Counted from the first letter of the stretch, positions 16,887 through 26,659 are shown. The stretch: 46,507 nucleotides of DNA from Methanobacteriota archaeon (GCA_949514915.1 CATFLP010000048.1:1-46507); one strand, 5' to 3'. The notes: generated from the sequence alone by a model not told the origin. Numbers and translations: made by a program.

Positions 16887-17753
16887 TTATTTTTCTATTA
16901 AAACACCTTGATTGTCAATGGACCATTCAATTATCATCCATCCAGCATTCTCGCATGCTTTTTTAGTTTCATTAACCTTTCCACTTTTTGATAATAGTGC
17001 AACGGCTCCACCCCCTCCAGCACCCATGACTTTCCAAGCACTAATGATGTCTTCATCCATTAGAGAATCGCAAATAATTCTGACAGGATTATTAATTGAT
17101 GGAGATAATTCATCTGTTGTAATTGTCACAAGATTAAGAATATCACTAATTGATTCTCTTTGGTCTGATTCTAATGCCTTTGCCATATCGTCAGCTAATT
17201 GTTTTAATTTAGAAATTGCTTCAATGATTTTTAAATCCCCTTGATTGAATTTTTCCCAGATTGGAGAATGTACTTCTCCAGATTTATGTGCAATTCTACT
17301 ATGCGCAATAATAAGATGTTTTTCTAGCCATTCAATGGTACTTGGCATTGGTTTAAATGGCATTATCTCAACATCTTCATTATTGAACTTTAGATACTGT
17401 GCACCGCCAAATGCACTAGCCCATTGATCTTGTCTTCCAACAGGTCCTCCTAATATAATTTCAAATTTATGAGCCATTTCGGCAGATTTCTCTGGTGAAC
17501 AATTACTATGATTAATACAAGAGAGTAATGCTACATTTATTGCGCTAGAAGTTCCTAATCCTGTTCCTACAGGCACATCACATTCATAATACACTTTTAG
17601 ATGACCTTCATCATCTATATTTAATTCAGCATGTGCTCTCTTGTTTATTGCTATATTTACTACAGACCCAGTATATTTCTTAGTGAAATAGGTTACGTCA
17701 CTCCATCCTCCAGCTAAATCGATGCGTACAGGTGCGCTTGCTTTTACTTTCAA
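16887..17753 (-). CDS. GHMP-family sugar kinase (heptose/fucose kinase-like)
   Basis: 288 residues. GHMP motif 1 is APVRIDLAGGWSD, motif 2 (the ATP loop) is PVGTGLGTSSAINVALLS, and motif 3 is KVMGAGGGGAVALL. The N-terminal RIDLAGGWSD form and the segment GGPVGRQDQWASAFGG are typical of sugar-1- or sugar-7-phosphate kinases such as D-glycero-D-manno-heptose 7-phosphate kinase and fucokinase, rather than mevalonate or homoserine kinase. Probable role: sugar activation for glycosylation or surface polysaccharide. It starts at TTG 17753 with an AGGGGGT site that overlaps the stop codon of the preceding gene, implying coupled translation. Exact substrate is unknown. Confidence 0.85.
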   Translation of the reverse strand: MKVKASAPVRIDLAGGWSDVTYFTKKYTGSVVNIAINKRAHAELNIDDEGHLKVYYECDVPVGTGLGTSSAINVALLSCINHSNCSPEKSAEMAHKFEIILGGPVGRQDQWASAFGGAQYLKFNNEDVEIMPFKPMPSTIEWLEKHLIIAHSRIAHKSGEVHSPIWEKFNQGDLKIIEAISKLKQLADDMAKALESDQRESISDILNLVTITTDELSPSINNPVRIICDSLMDEDIISAWKVMGAGGGGAVALLSKSGKVNETKKACENAGWMIIEWSIDNQGVLIEK

Positions 17754-17765
17754 AATTTATACCCC

Positions 17766-20345
17766 CTAACTATATTCTAAAAAAGAATTAAGCGAATTAT
17801 TAGAGGGATTTAGATTATTCGTAAATCCGAAATCTAAAGGAATTCCACTTACCGTCCCCACTAATCCTGTCAATAATAGATGATTTCCTATAGGTCTTTC
17901 ATTTCTAGTGGGTATCAGTTTCTTTTTGTGAAGATTTTTAATATTAATTTTTGCTAAATCAACATTTGCTTCCCTCATTGATTTATTTGCAACCCATATA
18001 TTAGCAGAAATCGATTGAGCAACACCAGTAATATCAATATTATTGGATAATATTGGTTGTACTGTATATGTGTTAATCCATTCTTCATTCCACTCTTTGG
18101 AATCAACATTTCCAAAGATACTAGGCCAATCAATTACGCTATTTGGTTCCATATTCCATCTTTTTGAAATTTCACTCATGTTCATCATAAGTTCTATTGC
18201 CGCTCTAACCATTGGATGTCTAGGTTCTTGTTTGTACACCTTGTCAATTGTTTCTTCAGCAGAAAAATGTAATCCACAATCAAGTTCTAACAAAGCTTTT
18301 GCAACATATCCTGCTGGCCAATAGTCATCTTGAATATTTTCTTCAATCCACATTTCTAGCATATCTAATGCATCTTCACTACGATTTTCAATTCTTAATA
18401 ATGCAATATCTCTCAATAATATTTTACGCGAAATAGGGGTATTTGTTTTAGGTCCAGTAATTCTAGGGTTAGGGGTTCTTTCTAGGTACCATTTTAGTAA
18501 CTCAATATTTCCTCTAATGGCACTACTAACTTGAATATGGTGAATATTATTCATGTCAAACTTTATTTCATTAGGAGAAAGTAATGAACCAATCCAATTT
18601 AAAATTAATCTTTCTTGTGATTGTTCAGCAACAGCATTTAGGTGATGCCTTGCTTCTTTGTAATCTCTAGTTGCTAAATTAGCAGCAATTAGCGCTAACC
18701 TTGCAAAGTCATCTTCACCACCTTCTAGAGCCAGTAATTTATCTGATAAATTTTCAGTAGATTCCCAATGTCCAGAAATCATTGATAGAGTTATTTCAGA
18801 CCTTAGTTTTGCTAGTAATGTTTGATTATCTTTCTTTTCAAGAAGATCTTCATACCTTTTGAATGCTTCAGTATATTTTTCCTTTTTAATTAAATCGATT
18901 ACCTTTACTTCCCTTACTCTTATTTTTGTTTTCAATGTTTCAAGTTCTGAACGTTTGGACAAATCAACAGCATCGAATTGCATTGCATTTAATTTTTTCA
19001 ATTTTCCAAGAGATAATAGCCAGACAAATAAGAAAATTACTTGGCCTGCTGATGCCATCATCCATGTTAATTCCTCAAGCATATTTTTAGTGGCAATTGT
19101 ACAGATATTACTTTCTAGGTATCCACATGCTTCACCTTGCGGCAAAAATGCAGAATCCCAAAAAGTCATCATTGCTAATGCTAATAAAAACATTGATTGG
19201 CCCGCAAAGCCACTGAAACAAAAACTAAGAATATCAGCCTGTTGTGCCTTTTCTGTTCTAATTAATTTGTTATCTGCCAATTTAATTCCTGCTCTTCCTG
19301 AAATATGAGTCACCGCTAGAAACATTGTTCTAGCAACCTCAAAAACAAAAGCAATACCGACTACAGCAATATTTAGTATTAAGAATAACAATACCGCACT
19401 TACTAACGGTTTACGGATAAAATCTGTTTCAATCTTACTGAATAATTCTATGGCATAAAAACCTAGTAAACCACCTTCTTCCATTATTGTTCCTTGCTCA
19501 ACGATGTCACCAAATCGAAAAACACTATCACTATGTTTGAATTTTTCAGGAATTAAAAATGTTGCAAATAGTGAAAGAAGCGTATTTAATGCAGTTATTG
19601 GCATAGTAATAGCGGTAATTAAAACAATTGTAGATAATACACGTCCTCTACGTGATGGTTTTTCAGGATTTATATCAGTTGGCTTTCCTCTGGCATGCAA
19701 CATTTTATTTTTTACAAGTAGATTCCAAGATGATCCAAGAACTCTACCATATGCAATAATTGCTGGTAAAAACGCAAAAAATATTGTTGCAGAATTTAAC
19801 CTACTGCTATTTTCAGTAATTACAAAATCTCTCATAGTTAACCTAAATACGATAATTAAACCAATCCAAATAACACCTAAAAGAAACATTTTTATTATTC
19901 TTTTTGAAATACCTTTTAATTCTAAATCTGCTCTTCTATTTCTTAATTTAACCTTTAATTGGGCATCTAATGAAGACAATATTGAGATTACTGCTGGTAT
20001 TGAAATTAATGTGATGGCTACAAACAATACCCATTGATTTAATTCTCGAGAACCTTGCGAATATGAGATTAAAAATTCCATTAATAATATAGCAACACCA
20101 GTAAGTGACCAGAGATAACTTTGTATTCCAAAACGTACTCTTGAGTCTTGTAATAATTCTCTAGCATCTGCAGTATTTTTTGTTAAAATATGAATTTCGT
20201 AGACATTTTCTTCTCTTTGAAATGCAACTCTAAGTCCACGCAATCCATGAGGAATAACAAATCTCCAAAGTAAGATTACAATTGCTAAACTTGCAATGAT
20301 TGGCACAAAATCGTCAATCGTAACCGTTGAAACTAGTGAAAACAT
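17766..20345 (-). CDS. Large polytopic membrane protein with C-terminal TPR-like alpha-solenoid, unknown function
   Basis: 859 residues. The first ~450 contain about nine hydrophobic segments, for example IIASLAIVILLWRFVIP near residue 17, WVLFVAITLISIPAVISIL near 105, and further ones up to IFLFVWLLSL near 447. Polar loops lie between them, one containing Cys pairs (EACGYLESNICTI). After a coiled, charged stretch, residues ~480-740 form repeated helix pairs resembling tetratricopeptide repeats (YTEAFKRYEDLLEKK, DFARLALIAANLATRDYKEA, SEDALDMLEMW). A short hydrophobic patch sits near the C terminus. ATG 20345 has GGGGGAG at spacing 5. It lies between pelota and the sugar kinase in one run. The layout suggests a membrane scaffold or transporter with a cytoplasmic docking domain, but I recognise no family. 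Confidence 0.7.
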   Translation of the reverse strand: MFSLVSTVTIDDFVPIIASLAIVILLWRFVIPHGLRGLRVAFQREENVYEIHILTKNTADARELLQDSRVRFGIQSYLWSLTGVAILLMEFLISYSQGSRELNQWVLFVAITLISIPAVISILSSLDAQLKVKLRNRRADLELKGISKRIIKMFLLGVIWIGLIIVFRLTMRDFVITENSSRLNSATIFFAFLPAIIAYGRVLGSSWNLLVKNKMLHARGKPTDINPEKPSRRGRVLSTIVLITAITMPITALNTLLSLFATFLIPEKFKHSDSVFRFGDIVEQGTIMEEGGLLGFYAIELFSKIETDFIRKPLVSAVLLFLILNIAVVGIAFVFEVARTMFLAVTHISGRAGIKLADNKLIRTEKAQQADILSFCFSGFAGQSMFLLALAMMTFWDSAFLPQGEACGYLESNICTIATKNMLEELTWMMASAGQVIFLFVWLLSLGKLKKLNAMQFDAVDLSKRSELETLKTKIRVREVKVIDLIKKEKYTEAFKRYEDLLEKKDNQTLLAKLRSEITLSMISGHWESTENLSDKLLALEGGEDDFARLALIAANLATRDYKEARHHLNAVAEQSQERLILNWIGSLLSPNEIKFDMNNIHHIQVSSAIRGNIELLKWYLERTPNPRITGPKTNTPISRKILLRDIALLRIENRSEDALDMLEMWIEENIQDDYWPAGYVAKALLELDCGLHFSAEETIDKVYKQEPRHPMVRAAIELMMNMSEISKRWNMEPNSVIDWPSIFGNVDSKEWNEEWINTYTVQPILSNNIDITGVAQSISANIWVANKSMREANVDLAKINIKNLHKKKLIPTRNERPIGNHLLLTGLVGTVSGIPLDFGFTNNLNPSNNSLNSFLEYS

Positions 20346-20378
20346 GCTTCTCCCCCGTTACCTTCAGGCAGTAACACT

Positions 20379-21446
20379 TCAAAGAATATACCGTAACAAT
20401 GCTATTGCTCCACCCATGCTTTCTAATTGCATTCCATAGTCATGATCTGAACTGCATTGGATCATTTCTCCACCACAAATTTCTAGTTTTTTACACCATT
20501 CAGACCAACTTTCATCATTAATTTTAGAATTTCCGTCACGTAATAATTCTGCTAAAATTAATAATTTTTCAATAGCTCCTTCTTCCATTGCCTGATTTAA
20601 TTGATTTTTACCATATGCAACAGCTCCTTGTTTAGCAATTCTGGTAAAAGCATCTTCTAAATATTCAATTTCTTTAATAATTGAATGATCTTTTAATAAA
20701 TCTAATGCAAGTCCTTCTTTCAAAATTTCATTTGCTGATGCACGTCCACCCATACTGGTTGCAATATTGCGGATAGTTCTCCCAGAATCAATTGAATCAA
20801 ACATTTCTTGCAACCTTTCTCTTGCCATTCCTGGTCCACAAATTATTATTGGGATGTTTTTATTTAATTGTAAATTAATGTCGTTTGTTACCTTTTTCAT
20901 AAAACCTTTCTGAACACCACTTGATGATTCGGAATTCCCAGTATATTTCCCTCCTCCGCGCATAGTAAATGTTGCAATGTCTCTTAATCCATGAGTTGTG
21001 ACTTCATAAAGTATGATTTCATCTAATTCAGCAACAATTATTGCAACTTTACTCGATGATGAATGTTTTTTTGCTGAATTAATTAATTGAATGTCTTCTG
21101 TAGGCCAGACGCCATCTAATGAAAGTTTCACTTCATCACCAATTTGAACTATGTGGGTATGATGACTACCTTTGTCAAATGCGGCTTCACTAATTATCCC
21201 ATGTACTCTCAGAGAATCACTAAATGTTTGAAATTCTGTATGTTCAATAATTAATTCAATCCATATTTTTTTTCTTACTGCTGATTTTGCTCTCCCACCT
21301 TCTTCTCCAGCAGTGGTTTGGTCTCTTCTTTCACCTAGCATCCCTATTTTTCGGCCTTTATTACATAATTTCGCTGTAGTCCAGAGATCATCTTCCGATG
21401 AAATTCGGAATTTTAAAAAATCAGGTCCACGTTTGATGATTTTCAT
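20379..21446 (-). CDS. pelA: aPelota, ribosome-rescue factor (eRF1-like)
   Basis: 355 residues, normal for archaeal Pelota/Dom34. The N-terminal Sm-like domain starts MKIIKRGPDFLKFRISSEDDLWTTAKL. The central domain includes KVAIIVAELDEIILYEVT, and the C-terminal eRF1 domain 3-like part includes IIICGPGMARERLQEMF and GAVAYGKNQLNQAMEEGAIEKLL. There is no GGQ motif, as expected, since Pelota dissociates stalled ribosomes rather than hydrolysing peptidyl-tRNA. It probably works with aEF1A/ABCE1 encoded elsewhere. It begins 9 nt after fhs and is followed by the 859-residue membrane protein gene. Confidence 0.95.
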   Translation of the reverse strand: MKIIKRGPDFLKFRISSEDDLWTTAKLCNKGRKIGMLGERRDQTTAGEEGGRAKSAVRKKIWIELIIEHTEFQTFSDSLRVHGIISEAAFDKGSHHTHIVQIGDEVKLSLDGVWPTEDIQLINSAKKHSSSSKVAIIVAELDEIILYEVTTHGLRDIATFTMRGGGKYTGNSESSSGVQKGFMKKVTNDINLQLNKNIPIIICGPGMARERLQEMFDSIDSGRTIRNIATSMGGRASANEILKEGLALDLLKDHSIIKEIEYLEDAFTRIAKQGAVAYGKNQLNQAMEEGAIEKLLILAELLRDGNSKINDESWSEWCKKLEICGGEMIQCSSDHDYGMQLESMGGAIALLRYIL

Positions 21447-21455
21447 TTTACCGTC

Positions 21456-23171
21456 TCAACTAAACATTCCTTTTAATTCCCCATCCTCATCAATAGTCAT
21501 ATTTGTGGCCGCAGGTATTTTTGGTAGTCCAGGCATTGTCATTATGTTGCCGAGGATTGCTACAATAAATCCTGCACCAGAATTTAATCTTAGTTCCCTA
21601 ATTGGAATTTCAAACCCATTTGGAGAACCCAATAAACCAGCATCGTGGCTTAGTGAATACTGAGTTTTTGCCATACAAATGGGTAAATGTCCATATCCCC
21701 ATTTCTGTATTTGTTCAAGATCTCTATGTGCTTTTGGATATAGATTAATTCCTTCGGCACCGTAAATTCTAGTTGCAATTCGTAATGCTTTTTCAATTAC
21801 TGGCATTTCATTATCGAATAGAGGAGTAAATGGCCGTCCTGCTGCCATGTGTGTTTGACAATTTGCAACAACTGCTTCAGCTAATGCTGCTCCTCCATTT
21901 CCTCCATCTGCATGTACGTTTGTTTCAACACATGCACTTGCCCCTGCTTTTTCTGCAACTTTCATTAAAGCCTCAACTTCATCATCGTGATCAGTATAAA
22001 ATCTATTGATACTTACAATCACTGGAATACCAAACATTAGCATATTTTTGATATGTTTTGTAAGGTTTGTTTCAGCACCAGATATTACAGCCTCAACGTC
22101 CTTTTTTCTTACAAGTTCTGGAGAAGGCCTCTTTGATGCAGATTTGCCAAAAGCACCACCGTGTAATTTCATAGATCTAACTGTGACATTAACCACTACA
22201 CAATCTGGTGGGTTACCACTTGCAGGTGTTTTGATGTGCATGAATTTTTCAGCACCCATATCTGAACCAAAACCTGCCTCTGTAATCACATAATCAGTAC
22301 ATCTCAAGGCGAGTTTATCTGCTATAATACTTGAATTTCCATGAGCTATATTTGCAAATGGTCCACAATGTATGAAAGCAGGATCACCCTCAATAGTTTG
22401 AACAAGATTTGGCATTAAAGCATCTCTAAGAAGTAATGCCATAGCACCGTCTGCTTGAAGATCAGAGGCTAAAACAGGAAAACCATTTTTTCTTTGTCCA
22501 ATGACGATACCTCCTAATCTTTTCTTTAAATCTGCATAATCTGAAGATAATGCTAAAATGGCCATGATTTCAGAAGCAGCTGTAATATCAAATCTTTCTT
22601 CTCTTACATTTCCGTTTGCAGGTCCACCTAATCCAATTGCAATTTGCCTCATTGCTCTATCATTTAAATCCAAAACTCTTGGCCAAGAAATTCTACTAGA
22701 ATCAATATCTAATTCATTTCCATGTTTGATATGATTATCGATTAATGATGATAGTAAATTGTGTGTAGAGGTAACTGCATGTAGATCTCCTGTAAAGTGC
22801 AAGTTGATTTCTTCCATTGGTAGAACTTGTGAGTATCCTCCTCCTGCAGCACCACCTTTGATTCCAAAAACTGGACCCATCGAAGGTTCTCTAATTACAC
22901 AGCAAGCATTTTTACCAATCCTATTTAGTGCCTGAGTTAATCCAATTGTAGTGACAGTTTTCCCTTCACCAAATGGTGTGGGGTTTACACTTGTAACTAG
23001 TACAAGAAATCCCTTTGGTCCATCTACTCGTTTTTTCAATGCACTCCATTTTATTTTTGCAATCTCCCCCCCATATTGGACAATCTCCTCAGCATCAAAA
23101 CCCATTTTCCAAGCAATGTCTTGAATTGGTACTAATTTCGCTTCTCTGGCGATGTCTAAATCACTCTTCAT
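21456..23171 (-). CDS. fhs: Formate--tetrahydrofolate ligase
   Basis: 571 residues; makes 10-formyl-tetrahydrofolate from formate, tetrahydrofolate and ATP, feeding one-carbon units into purine and other syntheses. The P-loop NPTPFGEGKTVTT is at about residues 63-75, and the family blocks REPSMGPVFGIKGGAAGGGYSQV and TEAGFGSDMGAEKF (split here for length) are both intact. Length and motifs are normal for the monofunctional enzyme, which is common in bacteria and present in some archaea; in an archaeon it implies use of folate-type C1 carriers. It is the first gene of the minus-strand run and is divergent from the shikimate-dehydrogenase-like gene. Confidence 0.96.
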   Translation of the reverse strand: MKSDLDIAREAKLVPIQDIAWKMGFDAEEIVQYGGEIAKIKWSALKKRVDGPKGFLVLVTSVNPTPFGEGKTVTTIGLTQALNRIGKNACCVIREPSMGPVFGIKGGAAGGGYSQVLPMEEINLHFTGDLHAVTSTHNLLSSLIDNHIKHGNELDIDSSRISWPRVLDLNDRAMRQIAIGLGGPANGNVREERFDITAASEIMAILALSSDYADLKKRLGGIVIGQRKNGFPVLASDLQADGAMALLLRDALMPNLVQTIEGDPAFIHCGPFANIAHGNSSIIADKLALRCTDYVITEAGFGSDMGAEKFMHIKTPASGNPPDCVVVNVTVRSMKLHGGAFGKSASKRPSPELVRKKDVEAVISGAETNLTKHIKNMLMFGIPVIVSINRFYTDHDDEVEALMKVAEKAGASACVETNVHADGGNGGAALAEAVVANCQTHMAAGRPFTPLFDNEMPVIEKALRIATRIYGAEGINLYPKAHRDLEQIQKWGYGHLPICMAKTQYSLSHDAGLLGSPNGFEIPIRELRLNSGAGFIVAILGNIMTMPGLPKIPAATNMTIDEDGELKGMFS

Positions 23172-23255
23172 GGCATCCCCGCAAAGTATAGGTATTCAAT
23201 GATTGATGTTCTAAATACAGTTATAGTTTCATTTGAGGGCCTTCTCAGGTATGCC

Positions 23256-24092
23256 ATGGGGGAGGAGAAAAGGTGCAATGTAGGAGGTTATCCGATAGAA
23301 CATTCTTTGACACCATATTTATTTGCTTTAGTCCATGAGCATTTGGGACTTGAATATTTTTCATTAGGAAAAATACCTTCAGAATACATTGATGAAGTAA
23401 TCAATTCTAATGACTTTTCAAAACCGTCTGAAAAATTCAAAGAGACAGTCAGGGAAATAACACAGAGCATTAAGGGTGAATCTTTCAATTATCGAGAAAT
23501 TCCTGAAATAAAGGTAATTACAAAAGATTTCGATTTCAAGGGGATAATCAAATGGGGTTCTATCACATCACCTTTGAAACACCAGTTTGGGAAAAATACA
23601 GTAAATTGCTATACAGTAGATGAGAGGGGATTGAGATATTCAATGACAGATGGATTTGCAGTTATTTTAGTAGCAGAACATTTTGGACTTAATTTTAATT
23701 CTAAACCCGTATTGTGTTTGAAAGGAGGTGGTTCTACTGCCATAGCAACTGCAGAAGCATGGCTTTCTAGAGGTGGAGAAATCAAGGCATTAAATGGACG
23801 AAGAAGCTTACCCGAATATTTGTTAACTAGATGTAATTCGGAATTAGAACCAAATTTATTTCTTGATTTTGACAGTTCCTCAGATTCAGATTATTTGACT
23901 CTCACTCCTAAATATAATCCCAAAGTAAATGCTTTCAAGAATAATATTGATGGTCGTTGGATGCTAATAGCACAGCACCTTTTAGCCTGGGCAATATTAT
24001 TTTCACCAGAAAATGCAGAAAAATTGCCCAGTATAGATTTACTTTTCAAAAGATTAATTTCACTCGAATCCTCTGGAATTAGTATGTTTTGA
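23256..24092 (+). CDS. aroE: Divergent shikimate 5-dehydrogenase homologue
   Basis: 278 residues from ATG 23256, which follows AGGT at 23247-23250. An in-frame ATG at 23199 would leave only 27 nt to the divergent fhs start and lacks a site. N-terminal GGYPIEHSLTPYLFALVHEH matches the shikimate-binding G-x-PIxHSxSP block. SITSPLKHQFG keeps the catalytic Lys, and TDGFAVIL the Asp. The NADP loop is CLKGGGSTAIATAEAWLSRGG, less canonical than GAGGAA. The C-terminal LIAQHLLAWAILF keeps the Gln of the MLxxQ motif. A polar insertion near residues 45-85 is unusual. It probably reduces 3-dehydroshikimate in aromatic amino acid synthesis, but divergence allows another substrate such as quinate. Confidence 0.72.
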   Translation: MGEEKRCNVGGYPIEHSLTPYLFALVHEHLGLEYFSLGKIPSEYIDEVINSNDFSKPSEKFKETVREITQSIKGESFNYREIPEIKVITKDFDFKGIIKWGSITSPLKHQFGKNTVNCYTVDERGLRYSMTDGFAVILVAEHFGLNFNSKPVLCLKGGGSTAIATAEAWLSRGGEIKALNGRRSLPEYLLTRCNSELEPNLFLDFDSSSDSDYLTLTPKYNPKVNAFKNNIDGRWMLIAQHLLAWAILFSPENAEKLPSIDLLFKRLISLESSGISMF

Positions 24093-24130
24093 ATGTTAAT
24101 CTTAATAACAAACTTGTTTTAGCGAGGGGT

Positions 24131-25015
24131 ATGGGTTTTTTCGCAGCGATAGGAAGAGGTTGGAAATTAAGTAAGTTAAGTTTTAGTGTAGTTAAAGCAG
24201 ATCCTGAAATTTTAGTATATGTTTTATTGATGGGAGCAATGTCTTTAGCAACACTTTCAGCTATGAATGCTCCATTTTTTCTAGAAATGGATTGGGCTGT
24301 AATAATGACAACAGATTCAATAACAAATGAAGAAGTCGTAGGTGGATTAACTAATGCTGGGATGGCTTGGTATTTTTCATTCTATATGTTGCTTAGTATT
24401 ATTGTAGTTTTTTGGAATTCAGCAATCGTAGCCAATTCTCACATGAGATTAAGTGGAGGAGACCCTACATTTGTTTACGGAGTGAAAAAAGCATTTTCAA
24501 AAATCCATTTAATTATGATATGGGGCATGATCTCTGGAACAGTTGGACTAGTCTTGAAATTAATAAGAAATACAAACGCTAGAGAAGTTAAAAATCCAGG
24601 ATTACAAATATTATTTATGATACTTACATGGATGTTTGAAGTAGCATGGTGGATAATGACCTTCTTTATGATTCCTTTAATGGTAATTGAAGGAAGATCA
24701 ATCAGAGATTCAATGAGAGAGGGTAAAGATATGATGATGAAGACATTTGGAACCAATATTGCCTCTGGACTTGGAATCGAATTTATTGGCTTTTGCTTCA
24801 TAATGTTATCAGCATTAATAGGATTTGGAATTGCTACCGTACTTGGTGTACTTCCTGGAATTGTAGTAGGTGTTCTTGGAGTAGCATTAACTTTGATGTG
24901 GGTTACTGCAGCTAATACAGTATCTATTTCTGCACTCTATATTTTCGCTAAAACTGGAGAAATGCCACAAATTTACAAAAACAAGGGAATAAACACATTC
25001 CAATTCAATGTCTAA
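24131..25015 (+). CDS. Polytopic membrane protein, DUF6159-like
   Basis: 294 residues from ATG 24131. The N terminus MGFFAAIGRGWKLSKLSFSVV resembles the start of DUF6159 membrane proteins; an in-frame TTG at 24089, overlapping the previous stop, is less likely. About six hydrophobic segments follow, with amphipathic helices such as SIRDSMREGKDMMMKTFG between them, as in proteins related to the membrane domain of glycerophosphodiester phosphodiesterases. Function is unknown. The GAGGGG at 24124-24129 is very close to the ATG. Its stop codon shares bases with the stop of the convergent carboxyltransferase gene (25012-25015). Confidence 0.65.
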   Translation: MGFFAAIGRGWKLSKLSFSVVKADPEILVYVLLMGAMSLATLSAMNAPFFLEMDWAVIMTTDSITNEEVVGGLTNAGMAWYFSFYMLLSIIVVFWNSAIVANSHMRLSGGDPTFVYGVKKAFSKIHLIMIWGMISGTVGLVLKLIRNTNAREVKNPGLQILFMILTWMFEVAWWIMTFFMIPLMVIEGRSIRDSMREGKDMMMKTFGTNIASGLGIEFIGFCFIMLSALIGFGIATVLGVLPGIVVGVLGVALTLMWVTAANTVSISALYIFAKTGEMPQIYKNKGINTFQFNV

Positions 25016-26568
25016 AGAGGAATATTTCCGTGCTTTTTAGATGGACTCCACTCTTGTTTTGAACTAAGAAGTTCTAATGAGTCAATAAGGCGTTTACGTG
25101 TAATTTCAGGTTCAATTACATCATCAAGCCAACCATTTTTTGCAGCGACATATGGGTCACCAAATTTTTGTTTATATCTTTCAACTAATTCTGAACGAAC
25201 TGCTTCTTTATCTTCTTCACTTGCTGCTCCAATTTCTCTTCTATGTATGATATTAACAGCACCTTCAGCACCCATGACCGCTAATTCTGCAGTAGGCCAT
25301 GCAATATTCAAATCAGAGCGTAAATGTTTGCATGACATCGCTAAATATGCACCACCATATGCCTTCCTAGTTACTATGGTCAGTTTTGGTACAGTTGCCT
25401 CTGCATAAGCATAAAGAAGTTTAGCACCATGTCTAATAATTCCTCCCCATTCTTGCACAACACCTGGAAGAAAACCAGGAACATCTTCAAATGTAACCAG
25501 AGGAATATTAAATGCATCACAAGTTCTTATGAATCTAGCTGCTTTTACTGAAGCATCAATGTCCAGACAGCCAGCCAGTACTTTTGGTTGATTTGCAATA
25601 ATACCTACGGGGAATCCTCCAATACGTGCAAAACCTATCAGAATGTTTTCAGCATATTGTTCGAATAGTTCTACAAAATATTCATCATCAACAATTGGAG
25701 TAATTACTTTCCTCATGTCGTATGGTTTATTCGGGTTATCTGGAATTAGGTCATTTAATTCAGGTACAAGTTTTCTTTCATCGCCACTATATGCAAATGG
25801 AGGATCAGCCAAACAATGATCGGGTAAGAATCCTATTAATTCTGAAACCATTTCTATTGCATCATCTTCATCATCTGCAACTAAGCATGCGATTCCCGAT
25901 CTACTTGAATGAACTTGGGCATCTCCAACATCTTTCGAATTTTGTTCACCAGAAACGATTTCAGGAGTTACAAGTGGGCTCGAAAGAAATAATTGCCCAT
26001 GTTGGCTTGACATTATTGTAAAGTCAGAAATTCCCGCACATAATGCTGAAGCACCTACGACAGGGCCAAGAATTAAACTAAAGATTGGAATTTTTCCACT
26101 GCATTGCACTAAATAATCCATTAATACTCCCGTTGCTGCAAGAGAGGTGACTCCATCATGTGCTCTTTGACCGCCTCCATCCCAAATTCCAATAATCGGT
26201 GTTCTCGAACGTTCTGCCATTTCAATCGTTCTAGTAATCTTTGCTGCATGCATTTCTCCCATACTTCCTCCAAATACTCCAAAGTCCTGAGCAAAACAAT
26301 GTACAGGCCTACCATCTAAAGTGCCATGTCCAGCAACAACACCATCTCCAGGATGTTGATGTAAATGCAGGTTAAAATCCGAGTTTCTATGTGTGATGAA
26401 TGCTTCAAATTCTACAAAGGAATCAGGATCTAATAATTTTTTAATTCGTTCCCTTGCAGTTAATCTTCCAGTTTTTCTTAATCTATCAACATCATGAGGA
26501 TGTCCTCCACTATGACTAATGGATCGAATCAAATCAAGGTCTTCCAGAGCTTCATTATTCCGTTCCAT
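25012..26568 (-). CDS. Acyl-CoA carboxylase carboxyltransferase (beta) subunit
   Basis: 518 residues from ATG 26568 (reading MERNNEALEDLDLIRS). An upstream in-frame start at 26604 adds 12 residues without the family look. It transfers CO2 from biotin to acetyl- or propionyl-CoA. Visible family features are RLTARERIKKLLDPDSFVE, the first oxyanion hole around the GPVVGASALCAG segment, GFLPGVVQEWGGIIRHGAKL, and RKAYGGAYLAMSCKHL. In bacterial PccB/AccB proteins an Asp or Ile in the GGAYxxM segment helps set chain-length choice; here it is Leu, so propionyl versus acetyl preference cannot be called. The biotin carboxylase and carrier subunits are not adjacent. It lies downstream of gatD with an AT-rich gap of about 90 bases. 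Confidence 0.93.
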   Translation of the reverse strand: MERNNEALEDLDLIRSISHSGGHPHDVDRLRKTGRLTARERIKKLLDPDSFVEFEAFITHRNSDFNLHLHQHPGDGVVAGHGTLDGRPVHCFAQDFGVFGGSMGEMHAAKITRTIEMAERSRTPIIGIWDGGGQRAHDGVTSLAATGVLMDYLVQCSGKIPIFSLILGPVVGASALCAGISDFTIMSSQHGQLFLSSPLVTPEIVSGEQNSKDVGDAQVHSSRSGIACLVADDEDDAIEMVSELIGFLPDHCLADPPFAYSGDERKLVPELNDLIPDNPNKPYDMRKVITPIVDDEYFVELFEQYAENILIGFARIGGFPVGIIANQPKVLAGCLDIDASVKAARFIRTCDAFNIPLVTFEDVPGFLPGVVQEWGGIIRHGAKLLYAYAEATVPKLTIVTRKAYGGAYLAMSCKHLRSDLNIAWPTAELAVMGAEGAVNIIHRREIGAASEEDKEAVRSELVERYKQKFGDPYVAAKNGWLDDVIEPEITRKRLIDSLELLSSKQEWSPSKKHGNIPL

Positions 26569-26659
26569 TAGTTGTGTCAGCACACAGACAGACCATGAAA
26601 TCAACGGGTCGAAAATTCACAAAAATTTCAATTGAAAAAGTAATTTTCTAATTGAAAAA

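Noticed and set aside
17766-20345. Considered calling the 859-residue protein a rhomboid or transporter
   Set aside because: No rhomboid catalytic motif (GxSx with distal His) and no transporter signature could be found; left as unknown.
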